Origin: an uncultured Pelagimonas sp.
GTDB lineage: Bacteria; Pseudomonadota; Alphaproteobacteria; Rhodobacterales; Rhodobacteraceae
Length of the DNA stretch: 64,000 bases
Direction of reading: 5' to 3'
Assembly: GCF_947498515.1 (NCBI RefSeq)
Contig: NZ_CANMKO010000004.1
Span: 301,846-365,845 of the forward strand
Made by a program: the position numbers and the translations under genes. Shown piece by piece: positions 55,883-64,000 of this stretch. Numbering within the stretch: the first letter of the stretch is position 1; each line of letters opens with the position of its first letter. The notes beneath the pieces are model-generated. The model worked only from the letters and a program-made list of their open reading frames with translations. It searched no databases and was not told where the DNA came from.

Positions 55883-56689
55883 ATGGCCCACGCCAAGAAC
55901 CACGATTATCACATTCTGAACCCCTCCATCTGGCCCCTGTTGGGTTCGGTTGCAGGTTTCATCATGCTTTTCGGCGCCGTCATGTGGATGGCCAACGACA
56001 GCCCTTGGATGTTCTTCATCGGGCTTGTTGGCGTTTTGTACGTCATGTTTGGTTGGTGGTCGGAAACCATCGCGGAAAACCAAGTTGGCGATCACACACC
56101 GGTTGTCCTGATTGGCCTGCGCTACGGCTTCATCCTGTTCATCATGTCGGAAATCATGTTCTTCTTTGCGTGGTTCTGGAGCTTCTTCAAGCACGCGATG
56201 TACCCGATGCATCCCGACGGGTTGAGCCCGGCGATTGATGGCGTTTGGCCCCCAGTCGGTATCGAAACCTTTGACCCATGGCACCTGCCGCTGATCAATA
56301 CCTTGATCCTGCTGTGCTCTGGTGCGGCTGCGACTTGGGCTCACCACGCCTTGGTTCACGAAGATAACCGCAAAGACGTAAAATCCGGCTTGATCCTTGC
56401 AATCGGCCTTGGCCTGATCTTCACCGTATTCCAGGCTTATGAGTACGGCCACGCGGCCTTTGGCTTTGGCGGCAACATTTATGGCGCGAACTTCTTCATG
56501 GCGACCGGCTTCCACGGTTTCCACGTCATCGTCGGCACCATCTTCTTGTTCATCTGCCTGCTGCGCGTCTATCGCGGCCACTTCACGCCGACCAACCACC
56601 TCGGTTTCGAAGCCGCGGCTTGGTACTGGCACTTTGTGGACGTTGTTTGGCTGTTCCTGTTTGTCGCAGTCTACGTCTGGGGCGGCTAA
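55883..56689 (+). CDS. ctaE: Cytochrome c oxidase subunit III
   Basis: 268 residues, seven membrane helices. [37 protein letters not shown] and [20 protein letters not shown] and [20 protein letters not shown] are subunit III landmarks. Last gene before a strong terminator. Confidence 0.97.
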   Translation: MAHAKNHDYHILNPSIWPLLGSVAGFIMLFGAVMWMANDSPWMFFIGLVGVLYVMFGWWSETIAENQVGDHTPVVLIGLRYGFILFIMSEIMFFFAWFWSFFKHAMYPMHPDGLSPAIDGVWPPVGIETFDPWHLPLINTLILLCSGAAATWAHHALVHEDNRKDVKSGLILAIGLGLIFTVFQAYEYGHAAFGFGGNIYGANFFMATGFHGFHVIVGTIFLFICLLRVYRGHFTPTNHLGFEAAAWYWHFVDVVWLFLFVAVYVWGG

Positions 56690-56732
56690 GCTGACGTTTG
56701 AGGTTGCACCCCAACCCATGGAATGAAAAAAC

Positions 56733-56762
56733 AAGGCGCGCCCGCAACGGCGCGCCTTTTGT
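56733..56762 (+). terminator. Terminator after ctaE
   Basis: Perfect 10-bp stem AAGGCGCGCC/GGCGCGCCTT with loop CGCAAC followed by TTGT; an AAAAAA run lies upstream. Confidence 0.82.
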
Positions 56763-56774
56763 ATAGGACCTGCT

Positions 56775-57446
56775 GTGAAACGTCTGATTGCCCCTTTGTT
56801 GATTGGCCTGATCGGAGCCGCCATTTTGGTGGCTCTGGGCACATGGCAGATCCAGAGGCTAAGCTGGAAGTCAGACATCCTTGCCGAGATCGATCAAAAG
56901 ATTGCCGGTGACCCACAGCCCCTGCCCCGGGTGATCTCTCCCTCGGAACAGCGTTACATGCCGGTGACCATGGCCGGCACCATCGAAAACGGCGCGCTCT
57001 TCGTGTTGGTTTCTGTAAAACGGCGCGGTCCGGGTTGGCGGGTGATTTCCCCTTTCACAACGGATGATGGACGCAGGGTTTTGCTCGACCGGGGCTTTGT
57101 TCCAACCGATGCCAAGGACGCGCCTTTGGCGGCTGGTCCGGCAACGGTTCTTGGCAATATGCATTGGCCGGACGACCGCAACAGCTCGACCCCGGACAAC
57201 GACATACCCAACAACACATGGTTCGCCCGCGATATTCAGCAAATGGCTGAAACCCTCGACACCGAACCTCTCTTGGTCATCACGCGTGAATTATCACCCG
57301 CGGACAAGGGGATGACGCCCCTGCCCGTCGACAGTTCCGGCGTGGCCAACGATCACTTGCAATACGCCGTAACCTGGTTCTCTCTGGCCGGGATATGGAT
57401 TTTGATGACTGGCGTCTGGATACGGCGCCTGATGCACAAAGGCTGA
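56775..57446 (+). CDS. SURF1 family cytochrome oxidase assembly protein
   Basis: 223 residues. Two membrane helices at the ends, separated by a periplasmic domain: LGTWQIQRLSWKSDILAEID, LVSVKRRGPGWRVISPFTTD, RVLLDRGFVPTDAK, HLQYAVTWFSLAGIWILM. Helps heme A insertion. Ends 4 bp before thrC's start. Confidence 0.93.
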   Translation: MKRLIAPLLIGLIGAAILVALGTWQIQRLSWKSDILAEIDQKIAGDPQPLPRVISPSEQRYMPVTMAGTIENGALFVLVSVKRRGPGWRVISPFTTDDGRRVLLDRGFVPTDAKDAPLAAGPATVLGNMHWPDDRNSSTPDNDIPNNTWFARDIQQMAETLDTEPLLVITRELSPADKGMTPLPVDSSGVANDHLQYAVTWFSLAGIWILMTGVWIRRLMHKG

Positions 57447-57450
57447 ATTG

Positions 57451-58839
57451 ATGAAATACGTCTCGACCCGTGGCAATGCGCCGGAACTCACTTTTGCCGA
57501 TGCCATGTTGACCGGGCTGGCCCGTGACGGCGGGCTTTATGTTCCCGCTGAAATCCCACAGATGAGCGCCGATGACATTCGCGCCCTGCAAGGGTTAAGC
57601 TATGAGGAAACCGCCTTTCGCGTGATCCAGCCCTTTGTCGGAGAAAGCTTTAGCGACGACGAATTGCGCGGGTGCATTGAACGCGCTTATGCCGGGTTTG
57701 GCCACAATGCCCGCGCGCCGATGGTGCAACTGGCTCCCAATCATTTCCTGTTGGAGCTGTTCCACGGTCCGACGCTGGCCTTCAAAGACTTTGCGATGCA
57801 AATGATCGGCCAACTGTTTCAGGTCGAACTCTCGAAACGAGGCGAGCGCGTGACCATCGTTGGCGCGACCTCTGGCGATACTGGTTCTGCGGCGATTGAG
57901 GCCTTCAAAGGTCTGGACGCGGTGGATGTGTTTATCCTCTACCCCCATGGTCGCGTGTCCGAAGTGCAGCGCCGTCAAATGACCACTCCACCAGAGTCCA
58001 ACGTCCATGCGCTGGCGATGGACGGGCATTTTGACGATTGTCAGGCCCGCCTCAAAGATATGTTCAACCATTTCGAATTCCGCGACGGTGTGAAACTGGC
58101 CGGGGTCAACTCGATCAACTGGGCGCGGGTGTTGGTTCAGGTCGTCTACTATTTCACCGCCGCCGCCAGCCTCGGCGCACCAGATCGCAAGATCAGCTTT
58201 ACGGTCCCCACCGGCAACTTTGGCGATATCTTTGCCGGATATATCGCCAAACAAATGGGCCTGCCTATTGATCGTTTGGTGGTCGCCACCAACCAAAACG
58301 ACATTCTGGATCGCTGCTTGAAGACCGGAGCCTATGAAAAAGGCGATGTCGCGCCGTCGATCAGCCCGTCGATGGACATTCAGGTCAGCTCCAATTTCGA
58401 ACGCGCTCTGTATTTTGCCTATGGCAAAGACGGTGCCGCCGTGGCGCAACTGATGGATGAGCTGGCCAATGGGGGCTTCTCTGTCTCTCAAGGCGCACTG
58501 CAAGCCCTGCGCGAAGATTTTGATTCGGGCCGTGTCTCTGAGGACGAAACCTTGGCCTTTATCAAAGAAGCCAACGCCACAATGGGCGAGTTGCTCTGCC
58601 CGCATTCTGCAATTGCTGCCAAAATCGGCGAAGACAACCGCGATCCGGCGACACCTATGGTCTCATTGGCTACTGCCCATCCGGCGAAATTCCCCGACGC
58701 GGTGGAAAACGCCTCTGGCATTCGCCCGCCTCTTCCCAATCGCATGGCAGACCTTTATGAGCGGTCCGAACGGGTGACCCGGGTTCCCAATGACCTGACA
58801 GCCCTCGAAACCCTCATTCAGGAGCGTATTGCCAAGTGA
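57451..58839 (+). CDS. threC: Threonine synthase
   Basis: 462 residues; the standard symbol is thrC. PLP-dependent conversion of O-phosphohomoserine to threonine. PLP Lys112 in GPTLAFKDFAMQMIG, then GATSGDTGSAAIEAFKG, VPTGNFGDIFAGYIAKQMGL and ATAHPAKFPDAV. Start: ATG at 57451 just after a TTG at 57448. Overlaps the M16 gene. Confidence 0.96.
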   Translation: MKYVSTRGNAPELTFADAMLTGLARDGGLYVPAEIPQMSADDIRALQGLSYEETAFRVIQPFVGESFSDDELRGCIERAYAGFGHNARAPMVQLAPNHFLLELFHGPTLAFKDFAMQMIGQLFQVELSKRGERVTIVGATSGDTGSAAIEAFKGLDAVDVFILYPHGRVSEVQRRQMTTPPESNVHALAMDGHFDDCQARLKDMFNHFEFRDGVKLAGVNSINWARVLVQVVYYFTAAASLGAPDRKISFTVPTGNFGDIFAGYIAKQMGLPIDRLVVATNQNDILDRCLKTGAYEKGDVAPSISPSMDIQVSSNFERALYFAYGKDGAAVAQLMDELANGGFSVSQGALQALREDFDSGRVSEDETLAFIKEANATMGELLCPHSAIAAKIGEDNRDPATPMVSLATAHPAKFPDAVENASGIRPPLPNRMADLYERSERVTRVPNDLTALETLIQERIAK

Positions 58840-60098
58840 CCGTCCAACTCGCCACGCTATCCAATGGCTTTCGTATCGTGACCGAACACATGCCGGGGCT
58901 GCAATCCGCTGCCCTTGGCATCTGGGTCACCGCTGGCGGGCGCCATGAACGCCCTGAACAAAACGGCGTGGCGCATTTTCTTGAACATATGGCGTTCAAG
59001 GGAACGGACACCCGCAGCGCGCTGCAAATTGCCGAAGCGATCGAAGATGTAGGCGGCTATATCAACGCCTATACATCGCGCGAAGTGACCGCCTATTACG
59101 CCCGCGTGTTGCGCGCCGATACGGCTCTGGCGATGGATGTGATTGCTGATATCCTGCTCAATCCAGTTTTTGATCAAAGCGAAATTGAAACCGAACGACA
59201 CGTGATCCTTCAGGAAATCGGTCAGGCTCGCGACACACCGGACGATGTGATTTTCGATTGGTTGCAAGAAAAGGCATATCCCAATCAACCCATTGGCCGC
59301 ACAATTTTGGGCGAAGCAGATCGGGTGCGTAGCTTTGGGCGCGATGATCTCTCGACCTTTATTTCCGAGCATTATGGCCCAGGTCAGATGATCTTGTCCG
59401 CCGCCGGTGCCGTGGATCACGACACTCTGGTTGCTCAGGCCGAGACACTGTTTGGTCATATCCCGGCCCGCACCGCCCCCGCCTATGATCAAGCGCGTTA
59501 TCATGGTGGCGAAAGCCGTGAACTCAAAGATCTGGAACAGGCGCATATGGCCTTGGCCTTTGAAGGTCCGGGGTATCGAGACGATGATTTCTATGCCGCC
59601 CAGATATATTCAAGCGCTTTGGGCGGCGGTATGTCTTCGCGGCTCTTTCAGGAAATTCGTGAAAAGCGCGGGTTGTGCTATACGATTTTTGCCCAAAGCG
59701 GGGCCTATGCCGACACCGGCATGACAACGATCTACGCTGGCACCAGCGGTGAAGAACTTGGTGATTTGGCAATGCTAACCATCGACGAGATGAAGCGCGC
59801 CGCCGACGATATGAGCCAAGCCGAGATCGACCGCGCCCGCGCTCAGATGAAGGCCGGTCTGCTTATGGGGCTGGAAAGCCCGGCAAGCCGTGCTGAACGT
59901 ATGGCCCGGATGGTTCAAATTTGGGATCGTGTTCCACCGATCGAAGATACCGTCGCCCGCATCGACGCGGTCACCTTGGACGATGTTCTGCGTTTTGCGC
60001 AGGCCCAAGCGGCAAGCGCATCCCCATCTCTGGCGCTTTACGGTCCGGTATCCAACGCCCCAACGTTGGCAGATCTACAGGCTCGTAGGGTCGCCTAA
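58836..60098 (+). CDS. M16 family zinc protease
   Basis: 420 residues, pitrilysin-type peptidase related to mitochondrial processing peptidase beta. Inverted zinc motif HFLEHMAFKGT (H-x-x-E-H) plus a downstream Glu in the region IGGYINAYTSREVTAYYARV (as seen: VGGYINAYTSREVT). GTG start overlapping thrC by 4 bp; stop overlaps rimJ (TAATG). Substrate unknown. Confidence 0.93.
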   Translation: MTVQLATLSNGFRIVTEHMPGLQSAALGIWVTAGGRHERPEQNGVAHFLEHMAFKGTDTRSALQIAEAIEDVGGYINAYTSREVTAYYARVLRADTALAMDVIADILLNPVFDQSEIETERHVILQEIGQARDTPDDVIFDWLQEKAYPNQPIGRTILGEADRVRSFGRDDLSTFISEHYGPGQMILSAAGAVDHDTLVAQAETLFGHIPARTAPAYDQARYHGGESRELKDLEQAHMALAFEGPGYRDDDFYAAQIYSSALGGGMSSRLFQEIREKRGLCYTIFAQSGAYADTGMTTIYAGTSGEELGDLAMLTIDEMKRAADDMSQAEIDRARAQMKAGLLMGLESPASRAERMARMVQIWDRVPPIEDTVARIDAVTLDDVLRFAQAQAASASPSLALYGPVSNAPTLADLQARRVA

Positions 60099-60685
60099 TG
60101 CTAGGACTACGGCGCAAGTTAAAGCTCGAAACCGAGCGCTTGACCCTACGCCTGCCGGTGCATGGTGACTATGCGGCGTGGTCTGCCCTACGCTCTCAAA
60201 GCCGCGATTTCCTTGCCCCATGGGAACCCAGCTGGTCCGCTGACCACCTAAGCCGACGCGCCTTTACCAACCGCGTGTATTGGGCCTCGCGGTCGGTTTC
60301 CGGTGGCACCGCCGTTCCGCTGTTCCTGACCCGCCGTGACGATGGCGCGCTATTGGGAGCCATCACCCTCGACAATATCCGACGCGGCCCCGCGCAGGCC
60401 GGAACCTTGGGCTATTGGATCGGCGAACCCTATGCGCGCCACGGCTATATGCGCGAAGCCATCTCAGCCGTTGTCCATCACAGTTTCGAAAAACTCGGGC
60501 TAAGCCGGATCGAAGCGGCCTGCCTGCCCGAAAACGTCGCCTCACGCGGGTTACTCGAAGCATCGCAATTCAAATATGAAGGCGTCGCGCAGAGCTATTT
60601 GCAAATCAACGGCCGCTGGCGCACCCATGTTCTTTACGCCGCCCTGCGTATGGATCGCCGCGGCAAAAGCAACGCCGGTCTCTAA
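60098..60685 (+). CDS. RimJ/RimL-type N-acetyltransferase
   Basis: 195 residues. LETERLTLRLPVHGDYAAWS, LGYWIGEPYARHGYMREAIS, LGLSRIEAACLPENVASRGL match RimJ, which acetylates ribosomal protein S5 in E. coli. Target here inferred only. Last of the overlapping thrC-M16-rimJ run. Confidence 0.87.
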   Translation: MLGLRRKLKLETERLTLRLPVHGDYAAWSALRSQSRDFLAPWEPSWSADHLSRRAFTNRVYWASRSVSGGTAVPLFLTRRDDGALLGAITLDNIRRGPAQAGTLGYWIGEPYARHGYMREAISAVVHHSFEKLGLSRIEAACLPENVASRGLLEASQFKYEGVAQSYLQINGRWRTHVLYAALRMDRRGKSNAGL

Positions 60686-60719
60686 CCAAACAGCTCGTTC
60701 CGGGGTCGATTGCGCCAAG

Positions 60720-60752
60720 CTCCCTTCCCCCCAAGGGGGAAGGACAGGTTAG
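60720..60752. terminator. Possible terminator after the rimJ-type gene
   Basis: CCTTCCCCC/GGGGGAAGG stem near 60722-60750. No T-run. Confidence 0.4.
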
Positions 60753-60867
60753 GGGGCCAACACCAAGCACGCCGACACGGCGTTCCTTTTGGGCACCACC
60801 CCCTTGGGTTCTGCGACAGGCACGGCTATCAGTTTGTTAAACACTCCTAGCGCTCCCAGGATGCCCA

Positions 60868-62280
60868 ATGCATTTATCCGCCGCAGATGCCCCGTTCGCC
60901 GAACGCCTTTCGGCTGACCTCCCACCTGACACGTTGCGTCGCACCGAACCACGTTACCTCGAAGAACCACGTGGCCGCTGGCATGGCTGTTCCAATTGGG
61001 TCGCTCTGCCGCGCAACACCCAAGAGGTGGCGACAATTGTCAAAACCTGCGCGCAAAATCGGGTTGGCGTGCTTCCGTATGGCGGCGGAACTGGTTTGGT
61101 GGGTGGTCAAGTTGCCCCGGATAGCCCGGCTCCGCTCCTGCTTTCCCTCGAACGCATGACCGCTATCCGCAACATTTACCCCTTGGAAAACGTCGCATTG
61201 GTTGAGGCCGGAGCAATCTTATCCGATGTCCAAACCGCCGCCGAACGCCAAGATCGGCTCTTCCCCCTGTCGCTTGCCTCCGAAGGCTCGGCCCGCATTG
61301 GCGGGTTGCTGGCCACCAATGCCGGGGGCACCAATGTTCTGCGCTATGGCAATGCCCGCGATCTCGTGCTTGGGCTTGAGGCCGTCTTGCCCGATGGATC
61401 AATCTGGAATGGTCTGAAACGCCTGCGCAAAGACAATACGGGCTATGACCTCCGCCACCTATTGCTTGGCTCCGAAGGGACATTGGGTGTCATCACCGCC
61501 GCCAGTCTCAAACTGTTCCCCCGTCCTGCCGCCGTTGGAACCGCGCTTTTGACGGTCGCCTCGCCCAAGGCGGCGCTTTCGCTGCTTGCCATAGCTAGGG
61601 ACAGGCTCGGTGACACGGTTACCGGGTTCGAACTCATGCATCGCACCGGCTTTGACTTTTTGTCAGACTGCCTGCCAGACGTCCGCCAACCCTGGGCGCA
61701 GGCCCCGGAATGGTCCGTCTTGATGGAAATAAGCCTGCCCTCGGGCTTATCTCCTCAAACCGTACTAGAAGACATTCTGACCCAAGCTTTTGAGGCCGAT
61801 TTGGTAAGCGATGGGCTTATCGCGCAATCTTTGGCCCAAGCGCAAAGCTTTTGGGACATGCGGGAACACATCCCCGAAGCCAATCGGGTGATTGGGTCAA
61901 TCTCAAGTCACGACATCTCTGTCCCACTCTCGGCCCTTCCGACCTTTATTGACCAAGCCGGAGCGGCGCTGGACCAAATTGGCACCTTCCGCGTCAATTG
62001 CTTTGGTCATTTGGGGGACGGCAATCTGCATTATAATGTCTTCCCCGCGAAAGACCGAGATCGCGATATATATAATGAGCAGCGTGACACGATCAAAACC
62101 TGCATTCACGATCTCGTCCATGCGTTAGACGGATCGGTAAGCGCCGAACATGGCATTGGACGTTTTAAGGTTGATGATCTGGAACGTTATGGTGACCCGG
62201 CCAAGCTGTCGGCCATGCGCGCCATCAAAGCCGCGCTTGACCCGCTCGGCATTATGAACCCCGGCGCTGTTTTACGCTGA
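60868..62280 (+). CDS. FAD-linked oxidase (D-2-hydroxyacid dehydrogenase / GlcD type)
   Basis: 470 residues. FAD-binding type 4: VLPYGGGTGLVGGQVAPDS, GSARIGGLLATNAGGTNVLR, LLGSEGTLGVITAASLKLFP; C-terminal cap HLGDGNLHYNVFPA and VSAEHGIGRFKVDDL. Related to D-2-hydroxyglutarate, D-lactate and glycolate oxidases; which one cannot be told. No glcE/F neighbours. Stop abuts that of the convergent transglycosylase. Confidence 0.92.
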   Translation: MHLSAADAPFAERLSADLPPDTLRRTEPRYLEEPRGRWHGCSNWVALPRNTQEVATIVKTCAQNRVGVLPYGGGTGLVGGQVAPDSPAPLLLSLERMTAIRNIYPLENVALVEAGAILSDVQTAAERQDRLFPLSLASEGSARIGGLLATNAGGTNVLRYGNARDLVLGLEAVLPDGSIWNGLKRLRKDNTGYDLRHLLLGSEGTLGVITAASLKLFPRPAAVGTALLTVASPKAALSLLAIARDRLGDTVTGFELMHRTGFDFLSDCLPDVRQPWAQAPEWSVLMEISLPSGLSPQTVLEDILTQAFEADLVSDGLIAQSLAQAQSFWDMREHIPEANRVIGSISSHDISVPLSALPTFIDQAGAALDQIGTFRVNCFGHLGDGNLHYNVFPAKDRDRDIYNEQRDTIKTCIHDLVHALDGSVSAEHGIGRFKVDDLERYGDPAKLSAMRAIKAALDPLGIMNPGAVLR

Positions 62281-63132
62281 TCACTGCGAGATGCGAAAGA
62301 CGCAGCCATCCGATGCCAATTGCGGTGGTGTAAGGCATAGGCCGCTCGCGACCTGAAACGCGGCCAAAACTTTGGGCACATAGTCTCGGGTTTCTGAAAA
62401 GGGCGGCACGCCACCATGTTTGCCAATCGAATTCTCCCCGGCATTATATCCGGCCAGAACCAATATCGGATCGCCTTCGAACTTCTCCATCAAAAAGTCG
62501 AGGAACTTCACCCCGCCTTTGATGTTTTGAGTGGCATCAAGGCTATCGGTCACGCCAAAGCGTTCGGCAGTGGCTGGCATCAATTGCATCAACCCCTGTG
62601 CCCCGGCTCCGCTCACTGCGTCCGCCTTGCCAGATGATTCAACGGAAATGACGGCGAGCGCCAGCGCCGGTGATACACGCGTTCCAACGGTTGATTGCAA
62701 AATCGCCCGACCATGTTTTGCGGCAATTTCCTGAAGCGCTTGCAAACGAGGGGCGGCCACAGATTGGCCAGAGGGCCCTTTGGTCAGGCTCACCAAAGCT
62801 GGTTCAAGACGCCCTGCCCCAGCCGAAGCAAGATTTGGTGACACTTGATCCCAATACCATGAATAGCGCGATTTTGGTTTCGCTTCCACCACTGCCCCAT
62901 CCGCATTTGGCGCTTTTGGAGCCGCAACAACGGGCGTTGCTTTGGATTTTGGCGGCGGTGGGACCGCTGGATTCGCCCGAGGGGCCACCTGAACAGTGAT
63001 CCGGCGCGCTCCGGGCTTTGGCGGTTTAACCCTTTTCGCTGAAAAGCCCGTCGAATCCGCCTGAGCCGTTACCGGAATCGGCATAAAAACCGCCGTCGCA
63101 ATCAATGCGACAGAAATAAATCTGAAAAACAT
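62281..63132 (-). CDS. Lytic transglycosylase (SLT domain)
   Basis: 283 residues. Signal peptide (FISVALIATAVFMPIPVTAQ), a Pro/Ala/Lys-rich linker (about 30-85), then the SLT domain: LALAVISVESSGKADAVSGA (catalytic Glu), GLMQLMPATAERFG, FLMEKFEGDPILVLAGYNAG. Cleaves glycan strands to anhydro-muropeptides. Neighbouring Flp pilin genes might imply a role in passage of pili through the wall; weak. Confidence 0.9.
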   Translation of the reverse strand: MFFRFISVALIATAVFMPIPVTAQADSTGFSAKRVKPPKPGARRITVQVAPRANPAVPPPPKSKATPVVAAPKAPNADGAVVEAKPKSRYSWYWDQVSPNLASAGAGRLEPALVSLTKGPSGQSVAAPRLQALQEIAAKHGRAILQSTVGTRVSPALALAVISVESSGKADAVSGAGAQGLMQLMPATAERFGVTDSLDATQNIKGGVKFLDFLMEKFEGDPILVLAGYNAGENSIGKHGGVPPFSETRDYVPKVLAAFQVASGLCLTPPQLASDGCVFRISQ

Positions 63133-63480
63133 GGGTCTGCTCGTCCCCTATTTAGGGTGTGTTTTTTCCATATATGGCACAATCCGGGGTCAAAATCCAT
63201 CTGTGTCTCTGAACTGTGAACATTCCGCCATAGTCTTATACCCAAATGGATAGGTGAAAGCTAAAGATTTAACTATCGTTAACTTTTTAATCCTTTTTAT
63301 TCAGCACGTTACTCAGAAATTTTTCAATTTTCTTGGAAAGCCAAAAATCACTGCATTCGGGTCAAATTCTCGCCCCAATGCAAGTCGATAACGTGTTCAT
63401 ACCGCAGCGGACGGGGCAAGTGAGAGAGGCCCACAACGTTCAAGGCGGTGAGTGAAACACGAAAACTCTGGAGAGAGACC
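63133..63480. other. Control region between the transglycosylase and pilin genes
   Basis: About 350 bp, AT-rich near 63,260-63,340. Holds TTAAC-TATC-GTTAA at 63269-63282 and the pilin ribosome-binding site GGAGAG. No other gene. Confidence 0.5.
63269..63282. promoter_or_regulatory. TTAAC/GTTAA inverted repeat, CtrA-box-like
   Basis: TTAACTATCGTTAA followed by C. Near CtrA's TTAA-N7-TTAAC but with N6 spacing. Lies about 200 bp before the first pilin ATG. Confidence 0.35.
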
Positions 63481-63660
63481 ATGATCAAGTTCATCAAAAA
63501 CTTCCGCAAAGACGAAGCTGGCGCCGTAACCGTTGACTGGGTTGTTCTGACAGCCGCCGTAGTTGGCCTGGCCATCGCTGCTTACTCGACCATCGAGACA
63601 AACGCCACAACCCTGATCACCGCTGCTGGCGGCGCAGTTGCGGCTGAAAACGACTTCTAA
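63481..63660 (+). CDS. Flp family type IVb pilin, copy 1
   Basis: 59-residue prepilin. Leader up to Gly14, then AVTVDWVVLTAAVVGLAIAA, one hydrophobic helix with an acidic residue at +5 (Asp) and an aromatic one at +6 (Trp instead of the usual Tyr). It would be cut by a TadV-type peptidase and assembled by Tad/Cpa machinery, which is not in the window. The start at 63481 follows GGAGAG; the frame opens at 63448. Identical in protein to copy 2. Confidence 0.93.
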   Translation: MIKFIKNFRKDEAGAVTVDWVVLTAAVVGLAIAAYSTIETNATTLITAAGGAVAAENDF

Positions 63661-63692
63661 GTTGGTGCGGTCTTAAGGCCGCTTACAAGACC

Positions 63693-63718
63693 GGCGCGTG
63701 GGTCTAGCCCCGCGCGCC
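63693..63718 (+). terminator. Strong hairpin between the pilin genes
   Basis: GGCGCG(T)GGG pairs with CCC(C)GCGCGCC. No T-run, so it may stabilise the upstream message or attenuate rather than terminate. Confidence 0.5.
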
Positions 63719-63773
63719 TCCTGACCTAGACGTTCCCTTATACCGCCCAGAATGGGCAACCGGAGAAAATCCA

Positions 63774-63953
63774 ATGATCAAGTTCATCAAAAACTTCCGC
63801 AAAGACGAAGCTGGCGCAGTAACCGTTGACTGGGTTGTTCTGACAGCCGCTGTTGTTGGCCTGGCCATCGCTGCCTACTCGACCATCGAGACAAACGCCA
63901 CAACCCTGATCACCGCTGCAGGCGGCGCAGTTGCGGCTGAAAACGACTTCTAA
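63774..63953 (+). CDS. Flp family type IVb pilin, copy 2
   Basis: 59 residues, identical to copy 1; too short for usual cut-offs. Five codons differ (15, 26, 27, 34, 49), all silent. GGAG lies 9 bp upstream. The 3' flanks of the copies are also alike for about 25 bp. The region continues past the window's end, so more copies are possible. Confidence 0.92.
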   Translation: MIKFIKNFRKDEAGAVTVDWVVLTAAVVGLAIAAYSTIETNATTLITAAGGAVAAENDF

Positions 63954-64000
63954 GTTGATGCGGTCCTGAGGGCCGCGTGATCCGGGGCGAGTGGGCCATG

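Noticed and set aside
57595..58605. 336-codon minus-strand frame
   Set aside because: It is the antisense shadow of thrC, whose protein is certain.

Overview
The window reads as a chromosomal segment of an alphaproteobacterium of the Rhodobacteraceae, most likely the Roseobacter group. The evidence is gene content and order rather than a marker gene. The minus-strand run murA / DUF2948 / hisD / UPF0262 / low-Mr phosphatase / infA / maf / short RNase E/G / yacG, the run ctaC-ctaB-small membrane gene-ctaG-ctaE-SURF1-thrC-M16 protease-rimJ, the phaZ | phaC-phaP locus and a Flp pilin with a GAVTVDW processing site are all familiar from that family. The genus cannot be fixed by eye. Almost everything is housekeeping or metabolic. 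I see no prophage, CRISPR array, secretion island or large biosynthetic cluster.

Layout. 1-3,360: the 3' part of a chemoreceptor, a decayed IS21-family remnant (istA end plus istB), and a secreted L,D-transpeptidase-like protein. 3,360-9,552: a zinc-uptake locus, with zur-znuC-znuB on minus and znuA on plus sharing a control region that carries two Zur-box-like palindromes exactly 31 bp apart, followed by the three-gene 5-oxoprolinase operon pxpBCA. 9,651-16,834: the conserved minus-strand housekeeping cluster (yacG, RNase E/G-like, maf, infA, phosphatase, UPF0262, hisD, GNAT, DUF2948, murA). 16,986: tRNA-Thr(GGT). 17.5-22.1 kb: cardiolipin synthase and a large hybrid sensor kinase. 22.1-24.1 kb: a gene-poor stretch with one VOC gene. 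24.1-30.3 kb: waaA, DUF1178, an SDR, aspartate kinase and PtsP. 30.3-36.9 kb: small accessory genes (EcsC, GNATs, flavin reductase, hexapeptide acetyltransferase, SulP transporter, a two-gene cassette of unknown function, DUF2938/MerR). 37.0-39.8 kb: mtnP-DUF2927-LysE-apt, where MtnP releases adenine and Apt can recapture it. 39.9-45.7 kb: polyhydroxyalkanoate metabolism (phaZ, phaC, phaP) and ScoAB. 46-46.9 kb: an ECF sigma factor with an overlapping membrane partner. 46.9-53.1 kb: topA, dprA, tldD. 53.2-60.7 kb: the cytochrome oxidase subunit and assembly operon followed by thrC, an M16 protease and rimJ. 60.9-64.0 kb: an FAD oxidase, a lytic transglycosylase and two tandem, protein-identical Flp pilin genes.

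Points I find most worth a second look: the twin Flp pilins that differ only at synonymous sites; paired adjacent palindromes with the core CTTGCAAG at two distant intergenic sites; tandem Zur boxes together with His-rich tracts in ZnuA and ZnuC; CTGCN3GCAG sites before the phasin gene with no phaR next to it; a compact RNase E/G lacking the zinc link; the ECF sigma/DUF6768 pair; and a small cassette whose ribosome-binding site lies inside a perfect 12-bp palindrome. I did not find a clearly new multi-gene system.
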